Below, piece after piece: positions 21,676 through 33,037 of a DNA stretch of 64,000 nt. The translations under genes were made by a program, and so were the position numbers. Position 1 is the stretch's first letter, and every line of letters begins with the position of its first letter. A model generated the notes under the pieces. It was not told the DNA's origin. It did not search any database and saw nothing but the letters and a program-made list of their open reading frames with translations. Origin of the DNA: Zanthoxylum bungeanum (taxonomy: Eukaryota > Streptophyta > Magnoliopsida > Sapindales > Rutaceae); assembly GCA_019454045.1 (NCBI GenBank), contig SKCR01023730.1:1-64000 (forward strand), given 5' to 3'.

Positions 21676-23267
21676 ATATTGCATTCTTTTTTCCCATTAT
21701 ATATGTGTGTGCATTTGTTTTATGTTTTTGCATGATTGCATGTTTTCATTTTCACTGCATATAGGTGTGTGTATTTTATTTGTCATATACCATTGGTATA
21801 TAGAATGAAAACAAGGACATAAATTTCATACTTGATTTCGAATGGACGATAATATGATTTGCACTCGGGAATACAACTCCATGTACTATTAGATAATAAC
21901 AAGTCATATTGTGTCTTTTATTATTTTTGTGATAAAAAGAAAAAAATACAAAAAAAAAAATTATAAAATGAAAAAGACCAAAAATAATTTATAGCTTGAT
22001 AGAACATGAAAAGCTTGTTGCATATGATCTTAGAATGTAGGATATATGGTTATGCATATATAATATGCTTTCATTTTTCTTGATGTTTTATGTGCAAGAG
22101 TGTGCGTGATGGAAAACCTTAGTATATCTTGTGCTTGTATTTCACATAAATTTTTTTATTATTGTCGAGGTTTGGTCGCATATAAAGTTTTTGGACAGGC
22201 AATCTAATCTTTAAAATATTTGCTCACTAAATAATGTGACATTTGACTAGATGACTTTATGTTATCCCATTGGAAAAGAAAAAGAAAAAATATATAGTTT
22301 AAATGAGTCTCAAGTACAAAATAGCCAATGAGTCAAATTCAAAAGATAAAGGCAAAAATCCCTCACTCGAAAATTTTTATTTAAGACCTAATATTTAAAG
22401 GGAGAATATTATAGCATGCAACCAATGTTACTTATTTTCAGGTCCTAGTGGTACTGGGTTTGAATACATATTTTATGGACTTATTATGTCAAAAGATGGG
22501 ATTTCCTTGGTTGTGTCTCGCTCATAAAATAAGATCTTAAGTTTTTTCCTTGTGCAGTTATTTTTCACGCAAGTGCTTGCTATGCTTTGTTGTTTATGTC
22601 GTATGCAAGCTTGTAGTATTTAGCATGACGTAAAGTGATGCATTTTATTTTATGTCATAAACAGCTGAATACTGACTGGGTATCATTGTACTTGCTTTAA
22701 GTGTTATATCAGTCGTTTTTGAATTATTTTTCTTCAACTCATTATGTGCTTGTGTGTGCTTCATGTCATTGCATACCATTTTTATTTGTTGTATATTTCT
22801 AAGTTTTTACTTCTCGTATGTTGTTTTGCTATTTGAGTAGCGCTGTTAGTGAGGATGAGTAAGTTATATTTTGCATATTCTCTTGCATGTGATATTTAAC
22901 AAGTAAATGTTACCCATTATCGTGGAGATAATAGTAGTATATCTATTTTTGTTATATCACCTTCACCTTTTTAGGGGGAGTAGAATTAAGTTGATAGTGA
23001 GATATCTACATTTGCATGCATGAGATTTTTATTTCATTGTATCTGCTCTTTATTTTTCATGTGCTTTTCACGGTATATTGTTGTTTGTTGATGTTTCAGG
23101 TGAGCAGATTAGTGGCTGAGGTGGCATCAATTTCAAGACTATTTGATTAGGTATTAGATTAACATATTTTAATAGGTCATTATCTTGATGGTTGGCAGTT
23201 GACTATTTCATTTTTGAATCTTTTATCATACTCTATATATTAGTTAGTTATTTTGTCATGGAATGCC
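21676..23267 (+). other. Noncoding 3' region of the gag-only copia
   Basis: About 1.6 kb of AT-rich DNA where pol would be expected. No RT or integrase motif is found in any frame. It holds the source of the GTGTGTGCTTCATGTC repeats (22749-22771) and ends in the purine tract CAAAGGGGGAGAT at 23268-23278. Confidence 0.7.
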
Positions 23268-24848
23268 AAAGGGGGAGATTTCTAGCTCCATGTGTATTGG
23301 CAACTAATGTAACAAAACAAGTTTAATTAACATGTAATAAGTCTTGAAAATCTAGGAGCAATTGGACAAGTATTTGGACAACATCATATGGAGATATCAA
23401 AGTGACATTCACTCTTTTGGATATTTCAGAAGATAAAGCTATAATTGATATAAGTTCAATTTCATTGGAAAGTAGACTCGAAGAAAATCACGTACATATA
23501 AAGAACGTTTGATTTGGCCAAGGGATGAGAAATTTACAAGCATTTTAAATTGCACCTCAAAACCAGTCAGCGACATGAGTTCGTCTGAGCATTCAAACGC
23601 CCAGAGGGAGAAACTTTACATTTGAGGGGCGTTCGAACTCTTGTGAGTAAGTGGGTTTATTTTCGACGTGTTTTGAGCCAATTTTATATAAAGAAAACCC
23701 TATCTTTGACCTACCTATATAAACAAACTTAGAGCCACATTCACAAGTGTTGAAAACATATTACTCAAAGCGTACAAATATTTTGTTTCAACCTTCTTGA
23801 CAATCCAGGTCTTCTCTGTTTTTGGTGAGATTCTTCTGTGATTGACCATAAACATAAACACAACCTAACCCAATTTCCTAAACCTTCAGAGTTCTCAAGG
23901 AGGAAGATTGGTAGTCGGAGTTCCAGCATTGCATGCTTGTAGAATTGATCCGCTTTGGGACTTCAGAGGTTCTAAAGAATACCATTTAGTGTGGGCTCGA
24001 GGAGTTTTTCGGGTTATTACAATCTAGAGGTATTACAGTCGACGGAGTTGCTATCATAGGTCTTTTACTATAACTATAATTTTTTCTCGTTATAGTGGAT
24101 TTTTGCTGGTAGTCTAGATACCTGGAGTAGTTTTTCACTACACGAGTTTTCCATTTTGTTAATAAAATTATTGTGTTGATTTTATTTTCTATATTGTTAT
24201 ATTTGCTTTGATTTATTGTTGTTAGACTTAAGGGTTCTTGTTGATAATTCATAGAAACAATAATTAGGACTTGTCTTAGTGTAGGCACTGTATTTTTACA
24301 TATAAGTCCCAATGATGAGTCTTATATGGAGACACTACCTCTTAAATTATGGAAGTCGCGGGAAACAGACGTCGGAAGGGAAGAGTCAGAAATTGACATC
24401 TTGTTGGATTTAATTCGCTTGTTTAGCTTCGGGTTCGCTTGTTGGACCTCTGTTTTAAAAACACATCCTTAGCCCCAACCCCCACAAGTCACACACCAAG
24501 CCCACACACCACCAAACCACACACCAATACCATCAAAATAAACCAAATACACGCCCAAGAGACCTATACCCACGCCCATCACATTCCAAAATAAACTAAA
24601 TCACACAATAAACATATACTAAAATCAAGACAATCACCTTCCCTATTAAAAGATACAAATCAAATCTCATCAAACACTTTTCTAATTCAAGTAAATCATA
24701 TCCCTAATTAAAAGAGAAGAAATCAAATAAAATCAAATCACATCCCTTATTAAAATTTTTTTTCCATATCACATACTAATTAAAAGATATCCCCATAATT
24801 ACACAAATCATTTCCCTTTTCACACAAGGACAACCCCCATCATTTGCC

Positions 24849-24856
24849 TATAAAAA
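24849..24856 (+). promoter_or_regulatory. TATA box of the solo LTR
   Basis: TATAAAAA precedes GAAGCCTAAACCC and lies at the position equivalent to the TATATAAA of the related long LTRs. Confidence 0.6.
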
Positions 24857-25159
24857 GAAGCCTAAACCCAACCTTGAAACCCCTAGCTCATTCACACAAA
24901 AACACAAAAAACAACCGAGCACATTCAAGCTAAGCATTCACGCCCAAAACACCCTGAAACTAGCCCCCAATTGTCGCATCACACAGCCCTCAAAGCGCCT
25001 TAATATAACCGTGAAACACCCCATGAACTGCCCTTCTAAAACCGTGAATTACCCCCCTAAAAACAGTCCCCTAACCACCAAAAACTGCACTTAAAACAGC
25101 CCAGAACTTCCGTAAATCATCAGCCCAAAACTACTGCATTCAGCCGTGAAAACTGCCCG

Positions 25160-25445
25160 CAAATTGCCCAGTTTTTACAGCACAAACTGCCCAGTTTTAC
25201 CGCACAAAATCCCGCAAACTGCCCAGTCAAAAACCTCACAAGCTGCCCATTTTTTTTACCATAAACTGCCCAATTTTTACCGCACAAACTGCCCAGTTTT
25301 ACCGCACAAAACCCCATAAACTGCCCAGTCAAAAACTTCATAAACTGCCCAGTTTTTTACCGCAAACTGCCCAGTTTTTACCGCACATTCTGCCCCTAAA
25401 TCAGTCCAGATTTTACCGCAAAACTGCACCAGAAACTGCCCCGTA
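25160..25445 (+). repeat. Tandem repeat of AACTGCCCAGTTTTTACCGC
   Basis: About a dozen imperfect units of 20-25 bp. A larger block of 102 bp is duplicated, with starts at 25183 and 25285. It lies downstream of the TATA box, roughly where the 171-bp array lies in the other subfamily. Confidence 0.88.
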
Positions 25446-26526
25446 AACCTACAAATCGTAATCCAAAACAGTCCCGCATTACCGCCAAAATAGTAAGCCT
25501 AAATCTTGACCAGAAACACCGTAAAATGGAGTAAAAACAGCAGCCCAAACAGCGAACCAGCGAAGGAAAATGTTGAACCAGTGAATCGGAGGAGTTGCGG
25601 AGCATCAACCCTTCCGACGAACGTGTAACGCGCTTCCGAGAGACGACTAAAGAGGTTAGACCTAAGGGTACCCCTTTTATTTATTATCCTTTATTTTTTT
25701 TATTTTTTTTATTACTTTATTTCACATTAGTATTGTGGATTGATGCATGATGTGATTTCCGGATGAACGGAATATGTGTTCTCTCTTGCGGTATATTGGA
25801 TGGAAATCCGGATGTAAATTTCGTAGCCGAATCCGAATGGACGGTATTACGGTCTGCACTAGGGATACAATACCACGTACCACTTGAGAGACACACATAT
25901 TTCATTTCATCCAACCTTGTGTTCGAGAATGATTAGGTCGTTAGTATGTTATTTATTTCTTAAGCATGATTTAGCCATTAGTACGTTATTTCTTTATGCA
26001 TGATTTAGTTACTTTCTTTCGCCATAGGAATTTAATTTACGTTTATGTTTAGGTTGTTATTTATTTTTTGTGTTTGATAATTCAACATGCTCATGAGATT
26101 ATTGTGTGTTATCATGTGTTTGCCGTTATGATGACTTACTTTTAAAGCATGCAAACTTAGATATAAGATTTATTCTTTTGAATGCGAACTAGATATAGGT
26201 TATTTTTGAATATATATGTTGTGTATATTCGGTTAAGTTATTGCACAAATTATTTCATTACAAGTGGCATAAGTAAGAGACCATTCTGAATCCAACGGTT
26301 TGAGGTCTTCCTTCGCGAGGGGTGAGTGCGGCCTTAAATCATTTTCTCGCTTCACAATGGGTGGCGACTCCATGTTATTTCTCCGATTTAGTTCCCCCGA
26401 TGGCTATTCCTTACTCCTAACTAGGCCGCGAGCCTAGAACATCGTCATCAATTTATGTGTCCTACACTTAGTTTATTGTGTTTAGTTCCGCATAGGATTA
26501 GAATCTACGATAATTTCGAATTTTCA

Positions 26527-28020
26527 TACAAAATCCATGTAATTATTAAGGCTTACTCTTGTAGTAAAAGTAATAGACTAATGGGGTTTGAGTTCAAATC
26601 CTAATAAATACGTTTAATTTAGGTTAAATTTTCATTTAAAGAGGTTGTGTAGGTAGAAGCCAAGAAGTTTCTCCTTCATTATAGGTGTGGAATTTGATAA
26701 TTTCGTTGCAAATGAACACATGAATATGTTACTTTTGAATTTTTTCATATTTAGGTGGTAATGGATGACTTAGGTGTATATATGAGTGCTAGATATCATT
26801 TACTTTGACTATAAATCAAAACCACTTATGAATGCATCCATAGAAACCTAGGACATTAATTCAATAATTAATAGCATTTTGGAGTCAATAAAAGTGAATC
26901 TCATAGGTCAGTCCCCCAGTAGCGTTTACACTTTTGCTTAATTTGACTGATATGAGCATATTGCATGCGCATGAAAACCTGTCTTAATACATTTGTTATC
27001 TTAAAATAAATAAATAAATAAATTTGCTTGATTGTTTTGTTTGTTTTTAGTCCTTGTTAGTTAAAACATAAGTTCTATGATGATATTATTTGTTTTAGGA
27101 TGAAATCTTAGAAACGATAAGTCATTTAATGTACTTTTATTTGATGCTTTGAATAGTTTATCTATGTTAGACTCGTAAGCACTTAATTATGGGTTTTTAG
27201 CAGTGAAAGCCTGAGTAGTTAGCAAGGTGACTAGTTGAAGAAATTGCATGTCGATGAATGACCATTTGCTTAGATGTCTATCCTGATTTGCTTGTGTTAT
27301 GATGTATGGTATGGTTAAAAATAAAAAAAAAAGTCTCTGAAGAAAGAAAATAAACCACCTATAACTGATAAGCGTGAAGCTACCCATGGGCGAGTATTAG
27401 GACCACCATGAGGAGAAATGCTACCTTAAAGGGTAGGTGTGTTGAAAAAAAAAGAAAAAAATTCAAAAATTAAAAGCAAAAAGAGGCAAGAAAAGAAAAA
27501 AAAATCATACCATATTGAGCACAGAAAAGCAATTACAGAGCTTAATTGAGATATCTAGGTTGGTTTGACCCATCGATCCTAATTTTTAAACGAAATCATT
27601 GAGTTGGCTTACCTAGGAATAAGTTGTGAACGAACCTTTACACACACACACTGAGAGTCTGGCTTAGATGATATATTCAAAGACTTATATTTGAGTTACG
27701 TTGAATACTTTGAAGGTTCTCTAGTTTCATTACTAAGCATTCTTTGAGGACAAAAATTATGTATAACTATTGAGACTATTCAATTTTTATTTTTGCATGA
27801 TTTTGTGTTTTGAATGACGTTTGTGGGTGCCGTCGCTGTAAGCCCTCACGAGACTATAACTCGTCCACTAGGGACACCTAGGGGTTTAAAGGATTGTTGT
27901 ATACGCTAAATGCAATTGTGATCCATACGAAAGTGGCTTAGATAGTTTTTTATTCAGTTTAGTTTTTATTTTATTTTTTCGCTTGAATTGCTAGGGACTA
28001 GCAATAAGCTGGTTGGAGGT
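26527..28020 (+). other. 3' internal tail of a gypsy (Athila/Tat-like) element
   Basis: No ORF is supportable. From about 27150 to 27790 the sequence matches the 3' UTR of the Ogre-like gag-only element (9280-8640, minus). A GAGGACAAA motif at about 27747 and a G-rich GGTTGGAGGT run at 28011-28020 directly before the LTR start suit the purine-tract end of such elements. 26527-27150 shows nothing recognisable. Confidence 0.65.
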
Positions 28021-28565
28021 TGTGATAAGTGCATGAGAATGTACTTTGAAACATCACTTATTCGGATTTATTGTTCAGTATTTAAGTTATATATTTCATA
28101 TTTTATTATATAATTTTTATCATTATATTAATTTAGGAAGTATTTATGATTTAAGTTAATATTAGTAAGTTTTCTCTTATTATTTGTAGGATTTAGAAGA
28201 AAGCTTGCATGTGGCGCGAAGTTGCATTAAAAGAATGCAAAGAAAACTTAGACCAAAACAAGAAAAAGCAGAAAGCCAGGTGGGACCGTGGGAGAGCTTA
28301 AAACCAAATTAGAAAGAAAAAAAAGTGAAAGAAGACTTTGAGAAGGAATAAAAAACGTGAACAAAGGAGAGAGAAACAACAACGTGGGGCCCTTGCTTGT
28401 TTGGAAAGAATAAAACAATGCAACCGTGGACCATGAGAAGAGAGAAGCTAATAACGTGGGCCCACCTTCCAATTCTATTTGCGTTACACAAAGTTAGAGT
28501 AGGAAACAAAAAAGGCAAAAAAGAAAGAAAAAAGCCATGTGAAGAATTAAAGAGAAAGTCGGCTT
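28021..28565 (+). repeat. Truncated LTR, plus orientation
   Basis: It starts TGTGATAAGTGCATGA and runs about 545 bp through AGCTTGCATGTGGCGCG and the GTGGGGCCCTTGC segment, then stops at the junction near GTCGGCT. It lies after a purine-tract-like run, so it is the start of a 3' LTR. It gives the empty-site sequence for the MITE in its partner. Confidence 0.8.
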
Positions 28566-30220
28566 AGGTTATCGTAGTATAGTTGGGGTGTCGATTTCTC
28601 AGAGAGATGGTTACAGGAACTAATTTACTCAAACAAAAAACGTTAACGGTAACTTAATAAATAAAACGATAAAAATTGGTATTTAAATTAAAGATAAATA
28701 AAATAATGAAAAAATATTAAATGATAATGACAAAGAGATATGACAAAGCTTCAGGAATTTCTCTTGCATTAAACTCATATATTTAGTTATTGATTCATTT
28801 TATTATACAATTGAAGGTTCCAATAACCGGAACATATTCAATTCTACGCATATTAAATTCTAAGGTACTTAATGATTATTTTCTCTATGTTAACAGCATA
28901 CAAAAGTCATCGTTACGAGCTATCTAACGTCGACAATATACCCTCAGGTAATACTGCAGCAGAAGACCAACACATAAAACGACTTTTACTAGTCACAATT
29001 AAATTCACAAACCACACATAGAAGAAACATGACTGGATCTATATGGGATTTAACAAAACATAATTTCTGGATTAATAAATCGAAAGATAATAGAAAATAA
29101 TAAACATCAATTTCATTAAATGATTAAAAGGTTCATAGGAATCAAAAACATAAATAATAAAAATCAAACACAAGAGCTCATCCCTAACTTTACCTAAGGG
29201 ATTAATTCCTCATAAAAAAAATAGAAATAGCCTGAAATTGGAGAGAAATATTATTCTGAATTATCATGTCTCCGCGTCCCGCGTCACGCTCATAGTTCTT
29301 CTTTGTTTATATTTTATATCTGCGTACTGCCTCTTCTTTCTCTGCGCGCTCCTTTTTAGTTATTGTCTATGCGCATGCTCGCGCTCACGCAGCCTTCTTT
29401 TACGTTGCATGGTGCGTGTTTTTTATAATGATCAAAAAGCCAAAACCCTAATACACGTCACCCAGCCGACTCTCTTTAATTCTTCACGTGGCTTTTTACT
29501 TTTTTTTTTTTTTTTTTTTTTATTTTTTTTTCTTTTTTTTTTTTGTTCCTGCGCTAACTTTGTGTAACACAAATAGAATTGGAAGGTGGGCCCACGTTAT
29601 TAGCTTCTCTCTCTTCTCATGGTCCACGAGATTCTTTGGTGCAACAGTGGTATGGATGACGTGGTATCACAAGCTAATTAAAAAATGATATATAGAGTTT
29701 CTTCACCTATTTTTTAGTTGTTTTTTAATTTTTAACATGCGTGGCAATTAATGATTGACTTGTTGCATTGGTGACGTGGTACCACTGTTATATAGAAGAA
29801 TTTCTCCATGGTCCATGGTTGCATTGCTTTATTCTTTCCAAACAAGCAAGGGCCCCACGTTGTTGTTTCTCTCTCTTTTGTTCACGTTTTTGATTCTTTC
29901 TCAAAGTCTTCTTTCACTTTTATTTTTTTTGTTTCTTTCTTATTTGGTTTAAAGCTCTCCCACGGTCCCACCTGGCTTTCTTCTTTTTCTTGTTTTGGTC
30001 TAAGTTTTCTTTGCATTCTTTTTAATGCAACTTCGCGCCACATGCAAGCTTTCTTTCTAAATCCTACAATAATAAGAGAAAAATTATTAATATTAACTTA
30101 AATGATACATACTTTCTAAATTAATATAATGATAAAAATTATATAATAAAATATGAAATATATATAACTTAAATACTGAACAATAAATCCGCATAAGTAA
30201 TGTTTCATGCACTTATCACA
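28566..30220 (-). repeat. Full-length LTR of the same family, minus orientation
   Basis: Read leftward from 30220 it starts TGTGATAAGTGCATGA and ends near CAACTATACTACGATAACC at about 28570, 1.65 kb including a 179-bp MITE. An A-rich run (poly-T at 29496-29546 in plus sense) lies inside. No primer site or purine tract flanks it. It is fused tail-to-tail to the plus copy and makes a large inverted repeat. Confidence 0.78.
29628..29806. mobile_element. Small MITE, probably Mutator-like
   Basis: A 179-bp insertion is flanked by CATGGTCCAC (29618-29627) and CATGGTCCAT (29807-29816), a 9-10-bp duplication. Its ends are inverted relatives: GAGATTCTTTGGTGCAACAG on the left and, from the right end inward, GAGAAATTCTTC then AACAGTGGTACCACGTCAC. 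The partner LTR at about 28425-28440 lacks the insert. Duplication length points to MULE rather than hAT. There is no coding capacity. Confidence 0.82.
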
Positions 30221-30646
30221 TATTTTTAGAGTAATTTTTTAATACAACGGAAATATGAATGACATGAAATATGTGTAATTAATTTAAATATATAATTATC
30301 ATTTTTTGATCATATTTTAATATTTAATACGCGTGATAAGATATTAGTGTACAAATAACTTGAATAAAAAATTTCCTCTTTCAGACAAAGGGAAAACTTG
30401 CATAGACTCGCACTTAAAACAAAACGGACCTCAATGCTATTAAATCTATTTAATTGGGTATTTATGATAATATTATGTTTGAAGGGGCTATCTACCGTGT
30501 GAAAAAATCTACTATATTTATGTTTGGGCAAGAAATCTCATAAACAATACAATTAAGTAATCAAGTATTACAGGTAAAAAGTTCTCTCTAATTTCTCAAT
30601 CAATTAAGAGATTTATCAGGGATTCTTCCACTATTTATAATCTTTC
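30221..30646. other. Unassigned AT-rich DNA
   Basis: No ORF, repeat or element boundary is recognised apart from the CTTTC duplication at its right edge (30642-30646). Confidence 0.5.
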
Positions 30647-31177
30647 TGTTGACAAAAGAAGAAATGTCACCCTGGAGCGAAATCGCCCTAGAACGAATGA
30701 GTAAATGATGAAAGCAAGAAGGGCGATTAAGGGAAGAGCGATCAGAGTAATCACTGTATTATAGCGACAAAGAACTCATGACGACCGACACAGCAATTGG
30801 AATGAAACCACATGATGCAATTGATCCCACGATTACAGCAATTAAGTAGTTTCTCCATCCACGATCGAGTAGTTGAAATGCACAGCTCAACGGTTGAAGA
30901 CATGATCCAGCAGTTACAGGGAATTACTGGAACTACCCAAGCGGTTTACTTGCTCCACTATAAAAGCTCACTTGTACAAAGAGAAAAGCCCCCGATCAAA
31001 TGAAGACTCAAATGAGCATATGTTTATTTTTTATTTCTTAGTTCATAATCTTAATTTATGTATTTGTGCCCCTTAGAGGCTTATTCACTTAATCAAACAC
31101 CCCTTACTGGGACTTTGTCTCAGGAGGTTTGGAACTTACACGCTCTTCTTTCTTCACGCATAAAAATTGTGCAAACA
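30647..31177 (+). mobile_element. Solo LTR of the gypsy family at 39276
   Basis: This 531-bp LTR starts TGTTGACAAAAG and ends GCAAACA, with perfect CTTTC duplications at 30642-30646 and 31178-31182. It is collinear with 39276-39811. A TATAAAA box lies at 30959-30965. The clean duplication shows that it is a complete solo LTR and not half of a larger element with 39276. Confidence 0.9.
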
Positions 31178-31218
31178 CTTTCATTACAAGAAAACTTAGA
31201 TTGACAACGTTAACATTC

Positions 31219-32055
31219 TGTTGATAGTTGGTTTTCGTCACAGGGGCGATACGGGAATATCGTTCCCAGGATTTAACCTTCCTTCAGCAGTGAATTTGTT
31301 TGGTTATGGGGGACCAAAAGCAAACTTTGGTAGAAGGAGATGAGCACGCAGATTGACACTAGAAGTTAACATGGTTCGGTGGATTGAAACCAGCCTACGT
31401 CCACGGGCACAAAACGGATGGTGTTTTATTAATAAAATGTGCTCGGCCGACCTGTTTTATGATCGGTCAGTGTGGAAACCGAGTTGTTTGTGTTTATAGA
31501 ACAGTTCTCTCTAGCTTTTTTAGTAATTCGTTTGATAATCAATCAACAAACCCTTACAAATGTATTTCCCCCTCTTGTTTGCACTAAAATAGGCGGTTAT
31601 GTGCCATATATGTATTCATTAATTGAATCCCTTCCCCCAAGGCCACTTGGCCGAAAATATCTTCTTTTCAGCATCATCATGTCCCATCACCTTATCTTAT
31701 AAGGATAATGTCTCCTCATCCTATCCTGTAAGGACAGTGTCCCATCACCTTATCCAATAAAGATGAGGCGGTGGAAAATATCTTACTACTTGCTTGGTCT
31801 TCATGAGTTTGGCCTCAATGATCCCTGGTATGAGAGAAATAATTTGCCGATCTGATAGTATCTGACTAGTCGTACTGAAGTGGTCGGCCATTATTACCAA
31901 ATGCTCAGCCTATTCTTCCGGAACATGTAATGTAATACGGTCTGCACCATCCTTATGGTCGGATCAACATTAAGGATCTTAACCAAAAAAAGAGTCACCA
32001 TTTCTACCCCTGTCGCACTGTTCAAATGCCTTGGTGATTGAAAATACCTCCAACA
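31219..32055 (-). repeat. Left LTR (3' LTR if minus) of the 7.6 kb element
   Basis: 837 bp, collinear with 38041-38850, including GATACGGGAATATCGTTCCC near the left end and ACCTCCAACA at the right end. Confidence 0.88.
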
Positions 32056-33037
32056 TATGTCCCCTAGTTCTCGGTTCCAACAAGTGTACGAGTTGGTGCC
32101 GGGAACTATATGTAACAATAAAAATTGGTCATTCTGACAAAAAATTAGTAGCTGAACATCAGAGTATAATTTCAAAGGTCTATATTTATCTCATTCTCGA
32201 CCTGACTTTTTCCCAACTGAGGTGAAATTTCATTATTGTCCTTCTGCAAACCACCCTCGAGACTTCGAACCGTCACATCCACTTAAATGCCCATCAGGAC
32301 ACTATTAGGGTTTAACAGGAGCCTGCCAATTGTCAGTTATCCATTGCTCTCTCGCCAAAAAACAAACGATTCATCTGCTGCCGTCAGCCCAAAGGATGCC
32401 TAATCTCAAATGTCCATCTAATTCTGAAAGGTTACTTCAAAAAGTGACTGGTGGCGTACATCCGACGCTGATGCTCAATCCAATGACCATTAAAGCACCG
32501 AACAAACTATAAGAAACCAAAACGGACATTGTTACCTTCCTTTTACGAATACTTTGAACTCCTCTTCCTACAGAAGCCTTTCCCTCCCAACAGCAACCAA
32601 CAAACTTAAAGGGCGACCATACTGCATCGATCATCTTCAACCTTTTCAAAAAACATAAGTAAGTTTCCAGAACAACCTCTCTGCTTTCACTTTTCACATG
32701 TTGGGCATTCTTCCGTTTCTTCTTTTTCATCTTCTTCTCTTTTTTATTTGTGTTGTATTCTTTGCATATGACGAAGCATGTCTCTATTTTGGGATCTTTG
32801 TAGTGTATATGTGTTTGGTAGGAGGATTAGTAATAGGTTAGGATAACTCCGAAATGTCTTTTTTTGGGCTTTGTTTGGCATGATACAGCTAGGAAGAGAC
32901 TTATTGTTTTGTGGATTTTTGATAGGGTGTATAGAGACTATAGTTTTATATGTCAGCTTTTTAGGATAATCATCTGAACCTTGTATGCATTAAAGTAGTT
33001 ACTGACTAACTTTTTTACCCACTTCGTCGACTTAGGA

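Larger units (their letters stand above)
24280..26466 (+). mobile_element. Solo LTR of the Ogre/Tat-like family
   Basis: This 2187-bp LTR starts TGTAGGCACTGTATTTTTAC and ends TCCTACA, flanked by the perfect duplication CTTAG. Several segments are collinear with the long LTR at 12695-16316 read on the minus strand. These include the start, the segment around 25640-25890, and the end with GGTGGCGACTCC and GCGAGCCTAGAAC. It has no 171-bp array and a different repeat in its middle, so it is a distinct subfamily. A lone LTR with intact duplication implies recombination between the two LTRs of a full element. Confidence 0.92.
19321..26526 (+). mobile_element. SIRE/Maximus-like copia element with gag only
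   Basis: The element has a partial 5' LTR to 19750, an iMet-type primer site, gag from 19793, a long noncoding 3' region, the purine tract CAAAGGGGGAGAT and a 3' LTR. No protease, integrase or RT motif is present between gag and the purine tract. The UBN2-type gag and the GGGGGAGAT tract suit the SIRE/Maximus group. The 5' LTR is truncated at the rearranged junction. The 3' LTR is interrupted by an Ogre-family solo LTR. Confidence 0.82.
23279..26526 (+). repeat. 3' LTR of the gag-only copia, split by a solo LTR
   Basis: The LTR occupies 23279-24279 and 26472-26526, about 1.06 kb. Its start is blurred (TTTCTAGC, probably from TGTTAGC). Its end TTTTCA matches the 5' LTR end. The 5-bp CTTAG at 24275-24279 is repeated at 26467-26471 around the solo LTR. 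Confidence 0.8.

Noticed and set aside
29238..29688. ORFs with long poly-Phe runs
   Set aside because: They arise from a poly-T tract inside a minus-strand LTR.
32092..32106. TTGGTGCCGGGAAC as a plus-strand primer site for the 7.6 kb element
   Set aside because: It lies 37 bp from the LTR end and only loosely resembles the tRNA-Asp site. The purine tract next to the left LTR favours minus orientation.
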